Assembly: GCA_007449985.2 (NCBI GenBank)
Contig: VIIQ02000678.1
Location: forward strand, 241,001 to 305,000
Length of the DNA: 64,000 nucleotides
From: Desmodesmus armatus
Lineage: Eukaryota; Chlorophyta; Chlorophyceae; Sphaeropleales; Scenedesmaceae
Direction: 5' to 3'
Position 1 is the stretch's first letter, and every line of letters begins with the position of its first letter. Below the pieces are notes generated by a model that saw nothing but the letters and a program-made list of their open reading frames with translations, was not told the origin of the DNA and did not search any database. Both the position numbers and the translations under genes were made by a program. This document shows, one piece after another, positions 49,701-59,800 of the stretch.

Positions 49701-52700
49701 GATCTGGGATGGCATACTCGCAATGGGGATGTGGTGGAGCTTAAGTCCCTCACTGTGTCGCTGGCCACCCAATGTCAGTCGTTGGATGCGCTGTCAGCCA
49801 TTGCTGACAGGCATGCTGCCTTCCGTCAGAGGGTGTTGTCTGTTGATGCTGTGCAGCCAATTGTGGGCCAATTGCCCGAGGTCACTCGGGTGCTTCGGCG
49901 GTGGTGGAAGTTGCGTGTGCCTAATGAGCACAAGGAGGCTGCATGGCGGCTCACCCTCGATGCGTTCCCTACGGCTCAGCGCATGCACACATGCACCTCT
50001 TGTGTAGCCTGTGGGGCTGCCGAGCCTGGTGTACAGCACCATTGTTGGGAGTGTCCTGTTGCAGGGGCGGTGAGGGCGGAGATCGAGGGGCAGTTGCGAG
50101 CTCACCGGGTGGGCGACAGCCCCCCTTGGTTGGCTGCTGACCGCGGCCTGCAGTGTGCAGCTTTGTGGATGGGGGTCAAACCTCATCCCCGGTTGCATCA
50201 TGTTGTGTGGAACATGGTGTGTCTGGCTGGCATAGGTGCTGTTGACTTTGGCCGCAGAGTGGCTTGGGCTGTGGCAGCAGAAGGCCCTGCACTGCCTCTG
50301 CTGACGGTAGAGCGCATTGCAGGGCGTGCTGCTGTTGGGGAGTTTTGGCGCGTCTTGGCTGACTTTGCGGTTTCTGCAATCATCCCTAAGCGGGCGCAGG
50401 GGCTTGCGCTCACACAGCAGCCTTTCATTGCATGGCATGTGGTGCTGTCAGGAGGCAACGGTTTGCGAGTAGTTAGGCATTGAGTGTCTGCATGTGCTGA
50501 CATGTGAGTTGCTGGCTGCTGTGTGACTTCCATTCTGCCGGCTTGTGAACAGTGCAGCGACTGGTGGTGTTGGTGAAGTTGCCCCCACGTACGCCCACTG
50601 CAACATGTGGGAGCGTTTTTTGTGGCTCGCAGCTGTGTGTTCGCTGTTTTCTGTTCCGTCCGCCCTTTCTCGTCGCAACCCTGCAGGTGCGAGAAGCAGT
50701 GCCGTTGGCGCCATTCAGTCCTTCCAGTGTATTATATCTCTGTGTTCGCAATCTGGCAGCACACTGAGTGTGCGTGACAAGCTTTTGATGGTGGGGTTTG
50801 TCCGAACGGCCCCCTTCCGTACTGGTTGTGTCCATCCGTTGCTGGGTTCAGTTGCAACGTAGTTGCGTGCGTAACCTTGTAACACCTTCACCTTCATGTT
50901 TGCATGTTGCCTAACCTTGTGTGTTGCAGGTGGTTCGCTGCTCTTGAGAAGGAGGTGGCGCCTTAAGTTGCATTGGAGGGACATGGTTTGGGTCCCTGAG
51001 CTTACATGGTGTGGGCTGGGTCTTTCGGGGATCTCAATGTAACGAACAATGAGTGAGTGTGAGTGCCGGCTGGTGCGGGGTCACGTCTGTGCCACGTGCT
51101 GGTCTCTTGTTCCCAGGCTCGTGATTTGTACTTTTCTGTTCCCCCAGCAGCAGCACCGGGAGCAGGTGCCTTGCTTGCCATGGTTGTATGCTTGTTGGGA
51201 CAGCGTGTCACTGCATGCTTGGTTGCTCAGCAGGCCCCATGTGCTTCAATGGCCGCGCATTCAGACGCTTTATGCCTTGTACATGTTTTGCATGTTGCCT
51301 AACCTTGTGTGTTGCAGGTGGTTCGCTGCTCTTGAGAAGGAGGTGGCGCCTTAAGTTGCATTGGAGGGACATGGTTTGGGTCCCTGAGCTTACATGGTGT
51401 GGGCTGGGTCTTCCGGGGATCTCAATGTAACGAACAATGAGTGAGTGAGTGCCCCTAAACTGGAGGAAGTGAAGCGGCAGGCAGTAGCCCGCTTTTGGGA
51501 GTTGTTGCAGGATTTTGTTGTGTTGCGTGTGGCTCCAGCGTCTTGGTTCCCCCAGCTGGCCCCTGACCACCCTTTTTTGCGGGTGAACAGTGATCTGTTG
51601 GGAGTTCACTGTGCTTCTCCAGCCTTGCCTGATGGTTGACTGCCTTGCATGTCTCCTGTTGTGCTTGATGTTTCTGGTTGCTTTACCCTGTTAGCCGACG
51701 GGGCGGGGGCAGTGATGCATGTGCCAGCTTAGGTTGGGTCAGCTAGTCATGCTTGCATTGCCATGTCACCTCTTTCACTGCATGCTTGTCTGCGTCAGCA
51801 TGTGCATGTGCGTTCTTGGCCGCGCATCCGTTCGCTTTATGCCTTGTGCGTGTTTCATGCTAACACAGCTTGTGTGCCACAGGTGGTTGGGCTGTCTTGA
51901 GTAGGATTGGTGGCGCCTTGAGTTACAAGGGCGGGACATGGATTGGGTCCCGGGGCTTGCATCGGGTTGGCTGGGTCCTTGAGGCCTCTTTGTAACGGAC
52001 ACTGACTGACTGACTGACCCTCATGGATTGGGTCCCGGGGCTTGCATCGGGTTGGCTGGGTCCTTGAGGCCTCTTTGTAACGAACACTGACTGACTGACT
52101 GACCCTCCCTGCCCCAGGTTTGGGTCCCTGAGCTTACATGGTGTGGGCTGGGTCTTTCGGGGATCTCAATGTAACGAACAATGAGTGAGTGAGTGAGTGA
52201 GTGCCCTCCCAGCTTACATGGTGTGGGCTGGGTCTTTCGGGGATCTCAATGTAACGAACAATGAGTGAGTGAGGGCCCTTGCGGTCTCTTTGTAACGAAC
52301 ACTGACTGACTGACTGACTGACTGACTGATCCTCCTCACCTGCCTGCGCACCCCCCCACCCCGGACACTGACTGACTGACCCCCCCCCCCCCCCCGCACC
52401 ACTGCACCCACCTTCCGTTGCTGTGCAGCCGCAGTGCCGCAAAAAGTGACTGACTGACTGCCATGCGGCATACACATGGCTCAGCAAGTCCCGTGTCATT
52501 ACTGTATGTACTGAATGAATGAAGGTGTTACAAGGGTTACTGTATGTACTGTAAATACAGTCCACCTGTCCTACAGTGAACCATCGTACCCACCTTCCAT
52601 TGTTGTGCAGCAGCAGCACGTAGACGTGGCTGAGCAGGTCCTCCTGTGGTGTCCTACACTACAGTGCACTTGTTGTACTGAACTGTACGGTATTGCAGTG

Positions 52701-55700
52701 TGATGTACTGTACTGTACTGTACAACTGCACCCACCTTCCATTGCTGTCCAGCAGCAGTGTGTAGACGAGGCTGAGCAGGTTCTCCTGTTATGATTGTAC
52801 TGCAGTGCACTTGTATGTGGTGCGCTGTACTGTACCGTACTGTACTGCACCTTCAACCTACAGCACCTTCGCACCCACCTGCCGTCGCACTGTACCGTAC
52901 TGTACATGTACATGCTGTGCTACGCTTTACTGTGCGGTGCGGTGCTATCTTGACTGTGTTGTAGCATACGGCACAGCAAGTATACGGCACACCCACATCA
53001 TCGCCCCCACCTTCCATTGTTGTGCAGCAGCAGTGCGTAGACATGGCTGAGCAGGTCCTCCTGTGGTGCTGGTGCTGACATGAGGTGGTGCTCTGTCACG
53101 TTGCCACTGGCGGGGTTGTTGGCATGCAGGATCACATGAACCCGGGCATCAGGACCACACCTGAAACTCACCACAGCACGACACAGCACAGCACAGCATA
53201 CATGCATTCAGGACACTTGATAAGATGAAGTAGTGCAGTGATACATGCAGCACACAGGGCACACACGAATCTGCGCACTTAAACCACAGCAGCACAGAAT
53301 ACCTACATGTCTGGCCCAAAGAAGATGCTGAAGGGCGACTTGTACTTCCGCTCTTTGGGACCAGCAGTATCCCCCTTCTCTCCCCCCCCCCCTGGCAGCA
53401 CTCCCCACCCCCTTTTACCTCCCTACCCCTCACCCACACGTCCAATGACCCTGGGTTGAAACCATACAAACCCAACTACCATTCCCCCCAGTCCTTCAGG
53501 CCAGTTGGAAGCAACAGCTGTTGCCATTCTTGAAACTTGATTCTTATTCTTCATCCCTCCACCTCTCCTGTCTGTAGGGTGGTTTCCCTCCACTTACCTG
53601 TCTGGCCCAAACATGATGCTGAAGGGTGACTTGGGTTTTAGCTTTTCCGGCACCAGGGGTGACCCATCTGCCGGTGCTGACAGCAGCTTGAGGTAGGCCC
53701 CCCCACACTTGTGCCCCTGTGACAACTTCACTTCGTACTGGACCACCAGCCCCTCTGCGGGCAGCAGGGTTTGGTCCAAACGCGCTGCCATGCCGTAGAA
53801 CTGGTGGGATTCAGGCATCTGTGCGGGGGGGGGGGTGGGGGGGTGTGAGCAGGCGAGGGGGTTAGGGAGCATGGCAGGGTAGTCAGTGGCAAAGAATGGG
53901 GGGGGGGGGAGTAGGGAAGGAGGGGGACTAGCTGACCCAACCAAAGCTGGCACATGCATCACTGCCCATCATGAAAAGTCCATCACGCAGCTGAGGGGCA
54001 GGGAGGGAGCGAGGGTTCAGCAGCAACAGCAGCCGCAGCAAAACTGGTCAGTTTCTTGGGTCTGATCTGTTTCACCATCTGTCAGCACCTTGTACCTGAC
54101 CGGCTTGTGCTGTGGTGTGGTGTGCTGTACTGTAATGCACAGTACTGCATAGTACCACACAGTACTGCCCTGACCGTGGATCGAACACGGGACCTGCAGA
54201 TCTTCAGTCTGACGCTCACCCAGCTGAGCTATCAAGGCAACTGTACAACCCCACAATGTGCTGAGCTGGGCTGCCCCTCTCTCCCTCCCTCCTTCCCTCG
54301 TGTGGGTACGAACACTGCCCCATGTAACACAACTACTACTGACTGACTGACTGGGTCCCTGAGCTTACATGCTGGTTAGGTTGGGTCAGCTAGTCATGCT
54401 TGCATTGCCATGTCAGCTCTTACACTGCATGCTTGTCTGCGTCAGCATGTGCATGTGCGTTCTTGGCCGCGCATCCGTTCGCTTTATGCCTTGTGCGTGT
54501 TTCATGCTAACACAGCTTGTGTGCCACAGGTGGTTGGGCTGTCTTGAGTAGGATTGGTGGCGCCTTGAGTTACAAGGGCGGGACATGGATTGGTCCCGGG
54601 GCTTGCATCGGGTTGGCTGGGTCCTTGAGGCCTCTTTGTAACGAACACTGACTACATGGTGTGGGCTGGGTCTTTCGGGGCTTTCAATGTAACGAACCAT
54701 GAAAGAGTGAGTGAGTGAGTCTCGTGTTGGGAACGAACACTGACTGACTGACTGTTGGGAGTCGGACCGGCTGGGTCCTTGAGGCCTCTTTGTAACAAAC
54801 ACTGACTGACTGACTGACTGACTGTGTTGTCTAATGTTGTTTGTCGTCTTACCTTGTGTGTTGCAGGTGGTTTGCTGCGCTTGAGAAGGAGGTGGCGCTT
54901 TAAGTTGCATTGGAGGGACATGGTTTGGGTCCCTGAGCTTACATGGTGTGGGCTGGGTCTTTCGGGGATCTCAATGTAACGAACAATGAGTGAGTGAGTC
55001 CCTCCCTCCCTCCCTCCCGCCCCCTCCCCTCCCTCCCCCCCCCCCCCCTCTGCGTGGTTTGTCTACTCCTTTGTAGTGTTGTGCCTGGTACAGGGCTAGA
55101 ATCGCCGCTGCTGCTGCTGGTGCTGGTGCGCCATTGGGTTACTAGCTGTTACTCATTCGCTCCCGGCTCTGTCCTGTTGATACCAAGCAGTCATCATGCA
55201 ATCCAGTGACTGCCACCCAGCTCCCCCTCAACCAACCTCCCTCCCCCCCCCCTTCCGGGGGCACCCTCCCCGTCACCCCCTTGGGTACATAACAACTACG
55301 GCCAAGGTGCCGAGCATCCTGTCGACAGTGGATCCTGGTGTCAAGGCATGACGCTACTGCCATGCAGCAAGAGAGGCCTCTGCTCCTGCTGCTGCTGCTG
55401 CTGCTGGCACTGCTGGTGCTGGGTTGCCCCCTGCCTGTCTGCTCGTGCTGCTGCCTGGGCCGGCCTGCCTGTCTGCTGCTGATGCTTGCTGCCTGTGTCT
55501 TCCCAAGCATGGGTGTGAAAGATCCATGCTTAGACTGTCCAAAGCAGCTGTCAGTCAGTCACAGAGCTGCATCATTGTGCTACATCTGCTGAATTAGACT
55601 GGCGTTACTGAAGGCCTGCAGCTTGAACAACTGCTAAAGGTCCCTAAGAGGATGCATAAGCCTGCAGCAGCACCCATCAGCCTCACCATGATAGCTGTGT

Positions 55701-55902
55701 CCTGAAAGCCAGGGGGTTGGACGACCTCAAACCTGCCCTTGTACCGCTTTGATGCGGCGTAATGCCACCGTGACGTCCATCCCGGTCCGAAGGACTCGAA
55801 GAATGACGCCTTGGCTGCTGCTCTACTGCTGTCGGTGAGACACTGACTGATGAGACAACAGCTGACAGCTGCAGCAAGCAACAGCCTGGCCTTTGAAGGC
55901 AT
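42248..55902 (-). CDS. calnexin (ER membrane lectin chaperone), 600 aa
   Basis: Nine exons fit exactly: 55687-55902, 53598-53818, 53011-53160, 46537-46674, 46154-46313, 45843-45983, 45283-45498, 43373-43609 and 42248-42571. They total 1803 nt with TGA. A signal peptide ([19 protein letters not shown]) opens the protein. The lectin domain has the conserved cysteine pair KCGGAY (Cys110) and DRCGPD (Cys147). The P-domain has four type-1 repeats ([12 protein letters not shown] ... [14 protein letters not shown]) and four type-2 repeats ([20 protein letters not shown] ... [13 protein letters not shown]). A transmembrane helix near 467-485 ([18 protein letters not shown]) precedes an acidic tail ending in Arg-rich RRRAVSRRA. 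Calnexin binds monoglucosylated N-glycans on nascent glycoproteins and recruits ERp57-type folding enzymes. Intron 3 is 6.3 kb and filled with LINE copies. Nearly every intron carries decayed copies of adjacent exon edges. Confidence 0.93.
42480..42970. repeat. three copies of the calnexin exon 9 5' edge
   Basis: Sequence encoding [26 protein letters not shown] occurs on the minus strand at 42886-42967, 42707-42791 and, as the real exon, from 42571 downward. The most upstream copy has an in-frame TAG (AEAD-stop). A poly-G tract (plus strand) lies just upstream, on the minus strand, of the real exon (from about 42587), and a second before the middle copy. Confidence 0.85.
43186..43855. repeat. 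partial duplications flanking calnexin exon 8
   Basis: The 5' half of exon 8 ([20 protein letters not shown]...LSWLEP) is duplicated at 43727-43855 as [20 protein letters not shown]...LSWLEP, with its own acceptor. The 3' end including the donor (43364-43442) is duplicated at 43186-43262. Only 43373-43609 contains the full transmembrane exon. Confidence 0.85.
44055..45437. repeat. six-copy tandem array of calnexin exon 7 and flanking intron (~250-bp period)
   Basis: Copies of the segment [19 protein letters not shown] begin (minus-strand 3' ends) at about 45283, 45032, 44780, 44528, 44282 and 44060. The spacings are 251, 252, 252, 246 and 222 bases. The first is the real exon 7. The second is frame-disrupted. 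The fourth carries TGA in place of the Trp of RDTWRP. The sixth is truncated. The third and fifth remain open. Confidence 0.9.
45668..45735 (-). repeat. copy of the 3' half of calnexin exon 6
   Basis: The segment [20 protein letters not shown] is repeated from 45843-45905 at 45668-45735, in the next intron. It has a donor (GTGATT) but no acceptor that keeps frame except a weak AAG|TAC. The real exon set already supplies the expected four type-2 P-domain repeats. Confidence 0.85.
46440..46485 (-). repeat. copy of the 5' edge of calnexin exon 5
   Basis: This resembles 46270-46316 (acceptor plus codons for [13 protein letters not shown]) and lies upstream in the adjacent intron, diverged at several positions. 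Confidence 0.7.
46993..47065 (-). tRNA. tRNA-Phe (GAA)
   Basis: The minus strand folds as a full cloverleaf. The acceptor stem is GCCTTGA/TCAGGGC, the D arm GCTC-AGCTGGGA-GAGC, the anticodon loop CTGAAGA (anticodon GAA) and the T arm CCGTG-TTCGATC-CACGG. Position 27-43 is a mismatch. It lies in calnexin intron 3, and a second copy is at 54166-54238. No CCA is encoded, as normal for eukaryotes. Confidence 0.85.
47170..48628 (+). mobile_element. 5'-truncated LINE (non-LTR retrotransposon) copy 1, C-terminal ORF and 3' UTR
   Basis: The reading frame to 48211 encodes the C-terminal part of a LINE ORF2-like protein after the reverse-transcriptase domain. [20 protein letters not shown] followed by [19 protein letters not shown] is the RT-associated zinc-binding (zf-RVT) pattern. 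It ends [14 protein letters not shown]. The copy starts abruptly at GGTTGAGGCTATC after a CAG run. It ends in an ATTC-type short tandem tail near 48618, directly joined to copy 2. The RT and endonuclease domains are absent. It sits antisense in calnexin intron 3. Confidence 0.8.
48629..51059 (+). mobile_element. 5'-truncated LINE copy 2 (longer)
   Basis: The open frame 48651-50483 (610 codons) begins with sequence typical of the region after LINE reverse transcriptase ([40 protein letters not shown]). It continues through the same zf-RVT-like region as copy 1, with very few amino-acid differences. A ~570-bp 3' UTR follows, ending TGTAACGAACAATGAGTGAGTG. The copies are head-to-tail. The short GAGT tail replaces poly(A). 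RT itself is missing, so neither copy can be autonomous. Confidence 0.8.
51060..51450 (+). mobile_element. short non-autonomous LINE derivative, family A
   Basis: About 390 bases contain the 5' part of copy 2 up to TTGTACATGTTT joined directly to the 3' UTR at GCATGTTGCCTAACC. About 2.1 kb is missing between them. It ends with the same TGTAACGAACAATGAGTGAG tail. The same short form occurs three times on the minus strand at 61100-62095. Confidence 0.75.
51451..52330 (+). mobile_element. LINE family B 3' end followed by clustered 3'-end fragments of families A and B
   Basis: 51451-51639 encodes a diverged C-terminus ([20 protein letters not shown]) related to the end of copies 1 and 2. A 3' region follows, ending CTTTGTAACGGACACTGACTGACTG at about 52018. 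Next come 3'-end pieces: B at 52019-52110, A at 52117-52201 and 52211-52275, and B near 52276-52330. Family B tails are TGAC repeats; family A tails are GAGT repeats. Confidence 0.75.
52405..52790 (-). repeat. copies of the 3' edge of calnexin exon 3
   Basis: Sequence encoding [18 protein letters not shown] with donor GTGGG, as at the end of exon 3 (53011-53075), recurs at 52588-52655 and 52727-52790, and weakly at 52405-52432. Stretches of GTAC-type repeats separate them. Confidence 0.8.
53302..53362 (-). repeat. copy of the 3' edge of calnexin exon 2
   Basis: It encodes [14 protein letters not shown] followed by a donor-like GTAGG. This mirrors [14 protein letters not shown] plus GTAAGT at 53591-53640. 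It lies in intron 2. Confidence 0.8.
54166..54238 (-). tRNA. tRNA-Phe (GAA), second copy
   Basis: Same cloverleaf as 46993-47065; I saw one base difference, in the D loop (AGCTGGGT). It lies in calnexin intron 1. About 200 bases around it (54040-54245) match 46865-47070, so the two were duplicated as a block. Confidence 0.85.
54366..54995 (+). mobile_element. cluster of LINE A/B 3'-end fragments in calnexin intron 1
   Basis: 54366-54655 matches the short family B form at 51728-52010. 54650-54712 is a family A tail, 54755-54830 a family B tail, and 54835-54995 a family A 3' UTR ending in GAGT repeats. All are on the plus strand, antisense to calnexin. Confidence 0.7.
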
Positions 55903-56819
55903 TGCAATCGTGTGCTTCCTGAAGATAGATGATACAGTCAGAAATTAGGATGATGCTTAGATTCGGCTGGGCCGTGTGCCTGCTATCGGGGGAAAGCTCA
56001 CTGTGACTCACAAATGTCTGATCAACAGAATTTAAAATGCGGTGCTGGTGTCAGGTACGGTCAGTTGGGCGCGTGAAACACATTCCAAACATGGCTTCGT
56101 TTGTTGCCTTGCACACGCCAACATAAGACTGCTGGTCAACCAACTGCTGACAGTTTGGTTGGCAACCGACTTTTGAATGGCATCTCTGAACAGCATGTTA
56201 AGTGATGGCCTGGAATGAATCAAACAGTGACAGGGCGGCTGAAACATAAGCAATGAAGGTGTTGGTTGCAGTCAAAGACAAAGGAGTCCTTGTCTTGAAG
56301 ATGTGTTCATGTACATGCACTCGGGTGTCACATGAACAGGATCAGTACTCCCAGCTCCAGTTTACATCACACAGCCTGCGGCATTGCTGCTTCTTTACTC
56401 TTGGATGTGGCATGTTGTCGCAAAACCAGGTGGGAGGCAGGGCAGCATCCGCAAATGATGGAAACCGATGGTAATATTAGTAGTGAGAGTGATGCAGCAA
56501 GTGGGAAGACGATGCGACAAGTGACACCACCGCCCCCGGCGTTTGACTACATGCTCGCCTATGGGGTTCGCTCCAACATAATCAGTATTGACCCATCTCA
56601 AGCTCCAGCAAATCAGCCAATGCACCTCTTCCCCACGCCCGACAGTTACAAGTCACACTCCTTCTGCTGCTGGCACACCAGTAGGATGTGACCCTTCCTG
56701 AACCATACCAACAAACAACACTCAGCCACCGTTCTCAAAACACACACCGCAGCACTGGGAGCCCCATCTCTCACTCTTCCCTCACTCCTTTTCCCGGCCT
56801 CACTTTCCTAGGAACACTC
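55903..56819. other. calnexin promoter and RFT1 3' region
   Basis: Between the RFT1 stop and the calnexin start, both on the minus strand. TTACA at 56646-56650 (TGTAA on the minus strand) is a good RFT1 polyadenylation signal, about 170 nt past its stop. A plus-strand open frame at 56332-56691 crosses this signal and has no recognisable domain. Confidence 0.5.
56646..56650 (-). terminator. candidate TGTAA polyadenylation signal of RFT1
   Basis: TGTAA on the minus strand, about 170 nt downstream of the RFT1 TGA at 56820-56822. Confidence 0.45.
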
Positions 56820-59800
56820 TCACTCCTGTTTCCCGCCTCTCTGCCGCCGCAGCTGCAACACCTGCCGCATCGTCTCCCTCTCCCCCGACACCATACACAC
56901 ACCCAGCGCCCCAACACACACCACCCCCACCCCCACATGCAACGCTGCCTGGTGCCAAAACCCTGACTGATCCAATGCTTGTTGACTCATGAAGGCAGCA
57001 TTGGAGGCTGCTGCTGCTGCTGCTGCCAGCACACAGCCTGCTAGGGAGCGTGTGCTGGGCAGCAGCTGCCATATGCTGAAGCCCTCGACACTGCTGAAGT
57101 AGCGGGAAATGTACCTGCGGGGTGGGGGGGGAGGGAGTGCAGGGGCAGTATGAGAAAGTTCAATGATTGATTGATTCAGTGATTGATTGATTCAATTCAA
57201 TCGATTCAATAATTGATTAATTCAATGATCCATTGAGGCTCTATGCATTTTGGGTGTGCGTGCTCAATCCATGCGATGGCATGCGGAATGCTGTGTGCTT
57301 TACCGCCTGACCCTTTCTCCGTCATACCCTCTTCCTGCTTTCTCCATCCTTTTTATCCTTCCTCTGTCCTTTGCTCCCCTTCCCCCTCCCCAGTGCATCT
57401 CTCGGAAGAAGCGGGGGCTGCACCTGGGGGGGGGGGGGGTAGGTAAACTTATCAGTGCATGTGCGCCCAGACAAATCTGACCAGCTAAAGGCCGCCACAC
57501 AGCATCCCCCCCCCCCCGCTCTTGTAGCTAGCCCAACACCAGCACCTGTGCCACGCCATGCCACGCACCAACAAACCTGCTGCCCACGGAGCTGCATAGC
57601 CCCACCCCTTCTGTAGGGTTTAGGGTTTCTAAACCCTACCACACCGAGTGCACAATGCACAGTGCCATGCTGTGTGCCCCCCCCCCACCACCAAGCCACC
57701 CCCCTGCCCCCCACCCAGTGCTATGTCGAAAGCATCCGCTGCCACCAGCCACAACAGCACCTGCCCTCCTCATCCACCGTTCCCTGTAGCACCACGGCCC
57801 CCCCCCTGTCTCACCATAGCGAGTACACAATCCGCAGTGCCATGTTGAGTGCATCTGCGGCCACCAGCCCTGCCGCTCCCCCCAGCTGCACCAGCACCAC
57901 ACTGGCCACCACATGGCTGGCGGTGAACACCACCAGCAGCGCATTGGCAGCCTTCAGCGCAGATGGATCCAGCACAGCATGGACAAACGACTCAGTGATG
58001 CCTGCAAACAAGTGCGGTAGTGCAAACAGCACGACACAAGAGCAGAAAAGAGCATGGCATTGGTGATGAGCACAACAAAAAAGGTGGGTATGTACCCTTC
58101 TACAAACAGCAGCTCTGTGTTTGGCGTCAATGGATTGAATATTGAGTATTTGCAGATGACCGCTGGGCCAGCACAGCATGCAAAGAGCATTAACTACTCC
58201 ATGATGCCTGCTGACAGCAAAAAGCATACGCATAGCAAAGCACAGCACAGCATGACACAGCATGACCTTGTTTCCTTGAAATCAGGTCCCGCACCGTTGA
58301 CGGCCAGCAGCAACAAATATGCAGTGTAGCACCCCAGCACGAAAGGCGCCTCAGTGCCGGCCCAGCGTGCAGAGTAGACAGTCCGCAGCAGTGTGTAGCT
58401 GTAGGGGGGACCAAAGGTGACCGCCAGCAGCCCTGCTAGTGAAACGGCCTTCACTGCTACAGTCAGCACGCCAGCAAGTTGCTGCTTGGAGGTACCGTCC
58501 GCCTTGGCTGACAGGCCCGCTCTGCACAAAGAAGGGGCAGGGGGGGGGCAGGGGTAGGAATGACAAGGGGGAAAGTGCAGGCAGTGGTCACGGATGGACG
58601 GAGGGGATTGGGCGGGGAAGGACGGGGGCAAAGCTGTGTAGGGAAACGTGTGACCGCCAGCAGCCCTGTCGATGGTTGTGACTGCTACAGTCAGCACGCC
58701 GGCTAGGCGCTGCTTGGAAGCAACGTCTGCCCTGGCCGATAGGCCCGCTCTGTGCGGGGGGGGGGGGGGGGGTAAAGGATGACAGGGGAGGGGGGGGGGG
58801 CAGAGCCCCCACAAACATAAACACCACAAGCACCAAAGCCGCCATTCCCCCCTTTCCATCCCGCGACCCCACCTGCTGAATGCGGTGAACGCTGCCTCCT
58901 CTATTGGTGTGAAGAGTAGTCGCACCACCAAGCTGCCCAGGTTGGCAACCAGGCCGTACACACCCTGGTTGTAGCTGCTCTCAAAACCAACCAGCGCCAG
59001 CTTGCTGCCCTCAGACAACACGAGCTTCTCACCCTGGAAGGTTGATGGAAGTGTGGGGGGAGCGGGGGGGGGGGGGGAGGAGAAAGAAAGGGGGTTGAGC
59101 GTATGGAGCACCACCAGCTGCTCAACATATGGTTGCCGGGGTGAGGAGGGGGGCGACAAGAGGGGCAGTAATGGTTGGTAACCACACCGTTTTATCATTG
59201 CCTCAGGCAATGATAAGACTTTGGTCCCGCCTGCCACAGGTGCTGCAGCACAGTCAAATTCAATGAGGGCATGCAGAGTACCAAGCATCATACACAACGT
59301 ATCCATTGCAGGTACATGTGACATGCCAAACGTGGCAAATAACAAGTGATGTGTGACATGTGGCGCCGATTGTCCTCATTGTCCTTACCGCCTGTATACT
59401 GAACAGCCCGATGATGCGTAGGGTCTGCTTGTCCTGGGCATCCCAGCGCCAGTGGCTCATACGCAGCTCACCCTGCAGCAGCAGCAGCAGCAGCACCGGA
59501 CACACACATGCAGTTGGCAGCACAGCACTACAAGTGGCTCAGCTTTTGCCAAAAAAACAGAACTGTGCCTGTCCCCGTGAAGTACCGTCACAAATGCCAA
59601 ATCCCCGGACGCACCTGCTGCCAGAGCATGAGCCCGCAGCGCAATGTACGCCAACTGCCAACCATCATCGCTGTGGCCCTTCTGCCAAGTCTACCACCCT
59701 CACCACACAAGGCCCCCTCACCCAGCAGAGCCCCAGCTGCTATTGAATATGCTGGTGCCGGTCCACAAGATAGCCATCCCCCCCCCCCCTCCACACCCAC

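Noticed and set aside
55338..55592. 84-codon plus-strand open frame with a hydrophobic Leu run
   Set aside because: It lies in calnexin intron 1. The Leu run comes from a CTG microsatellite and nothing connects it to a gene.
56332..56691. 119-codon plus-strand open frame between calnexin and RFT1
   Set aside because: It has no recognisable domain and overlaps the probable RFT1 polyadenylation signal. The short gap between two minus-strand genes leaves little room for a gene.
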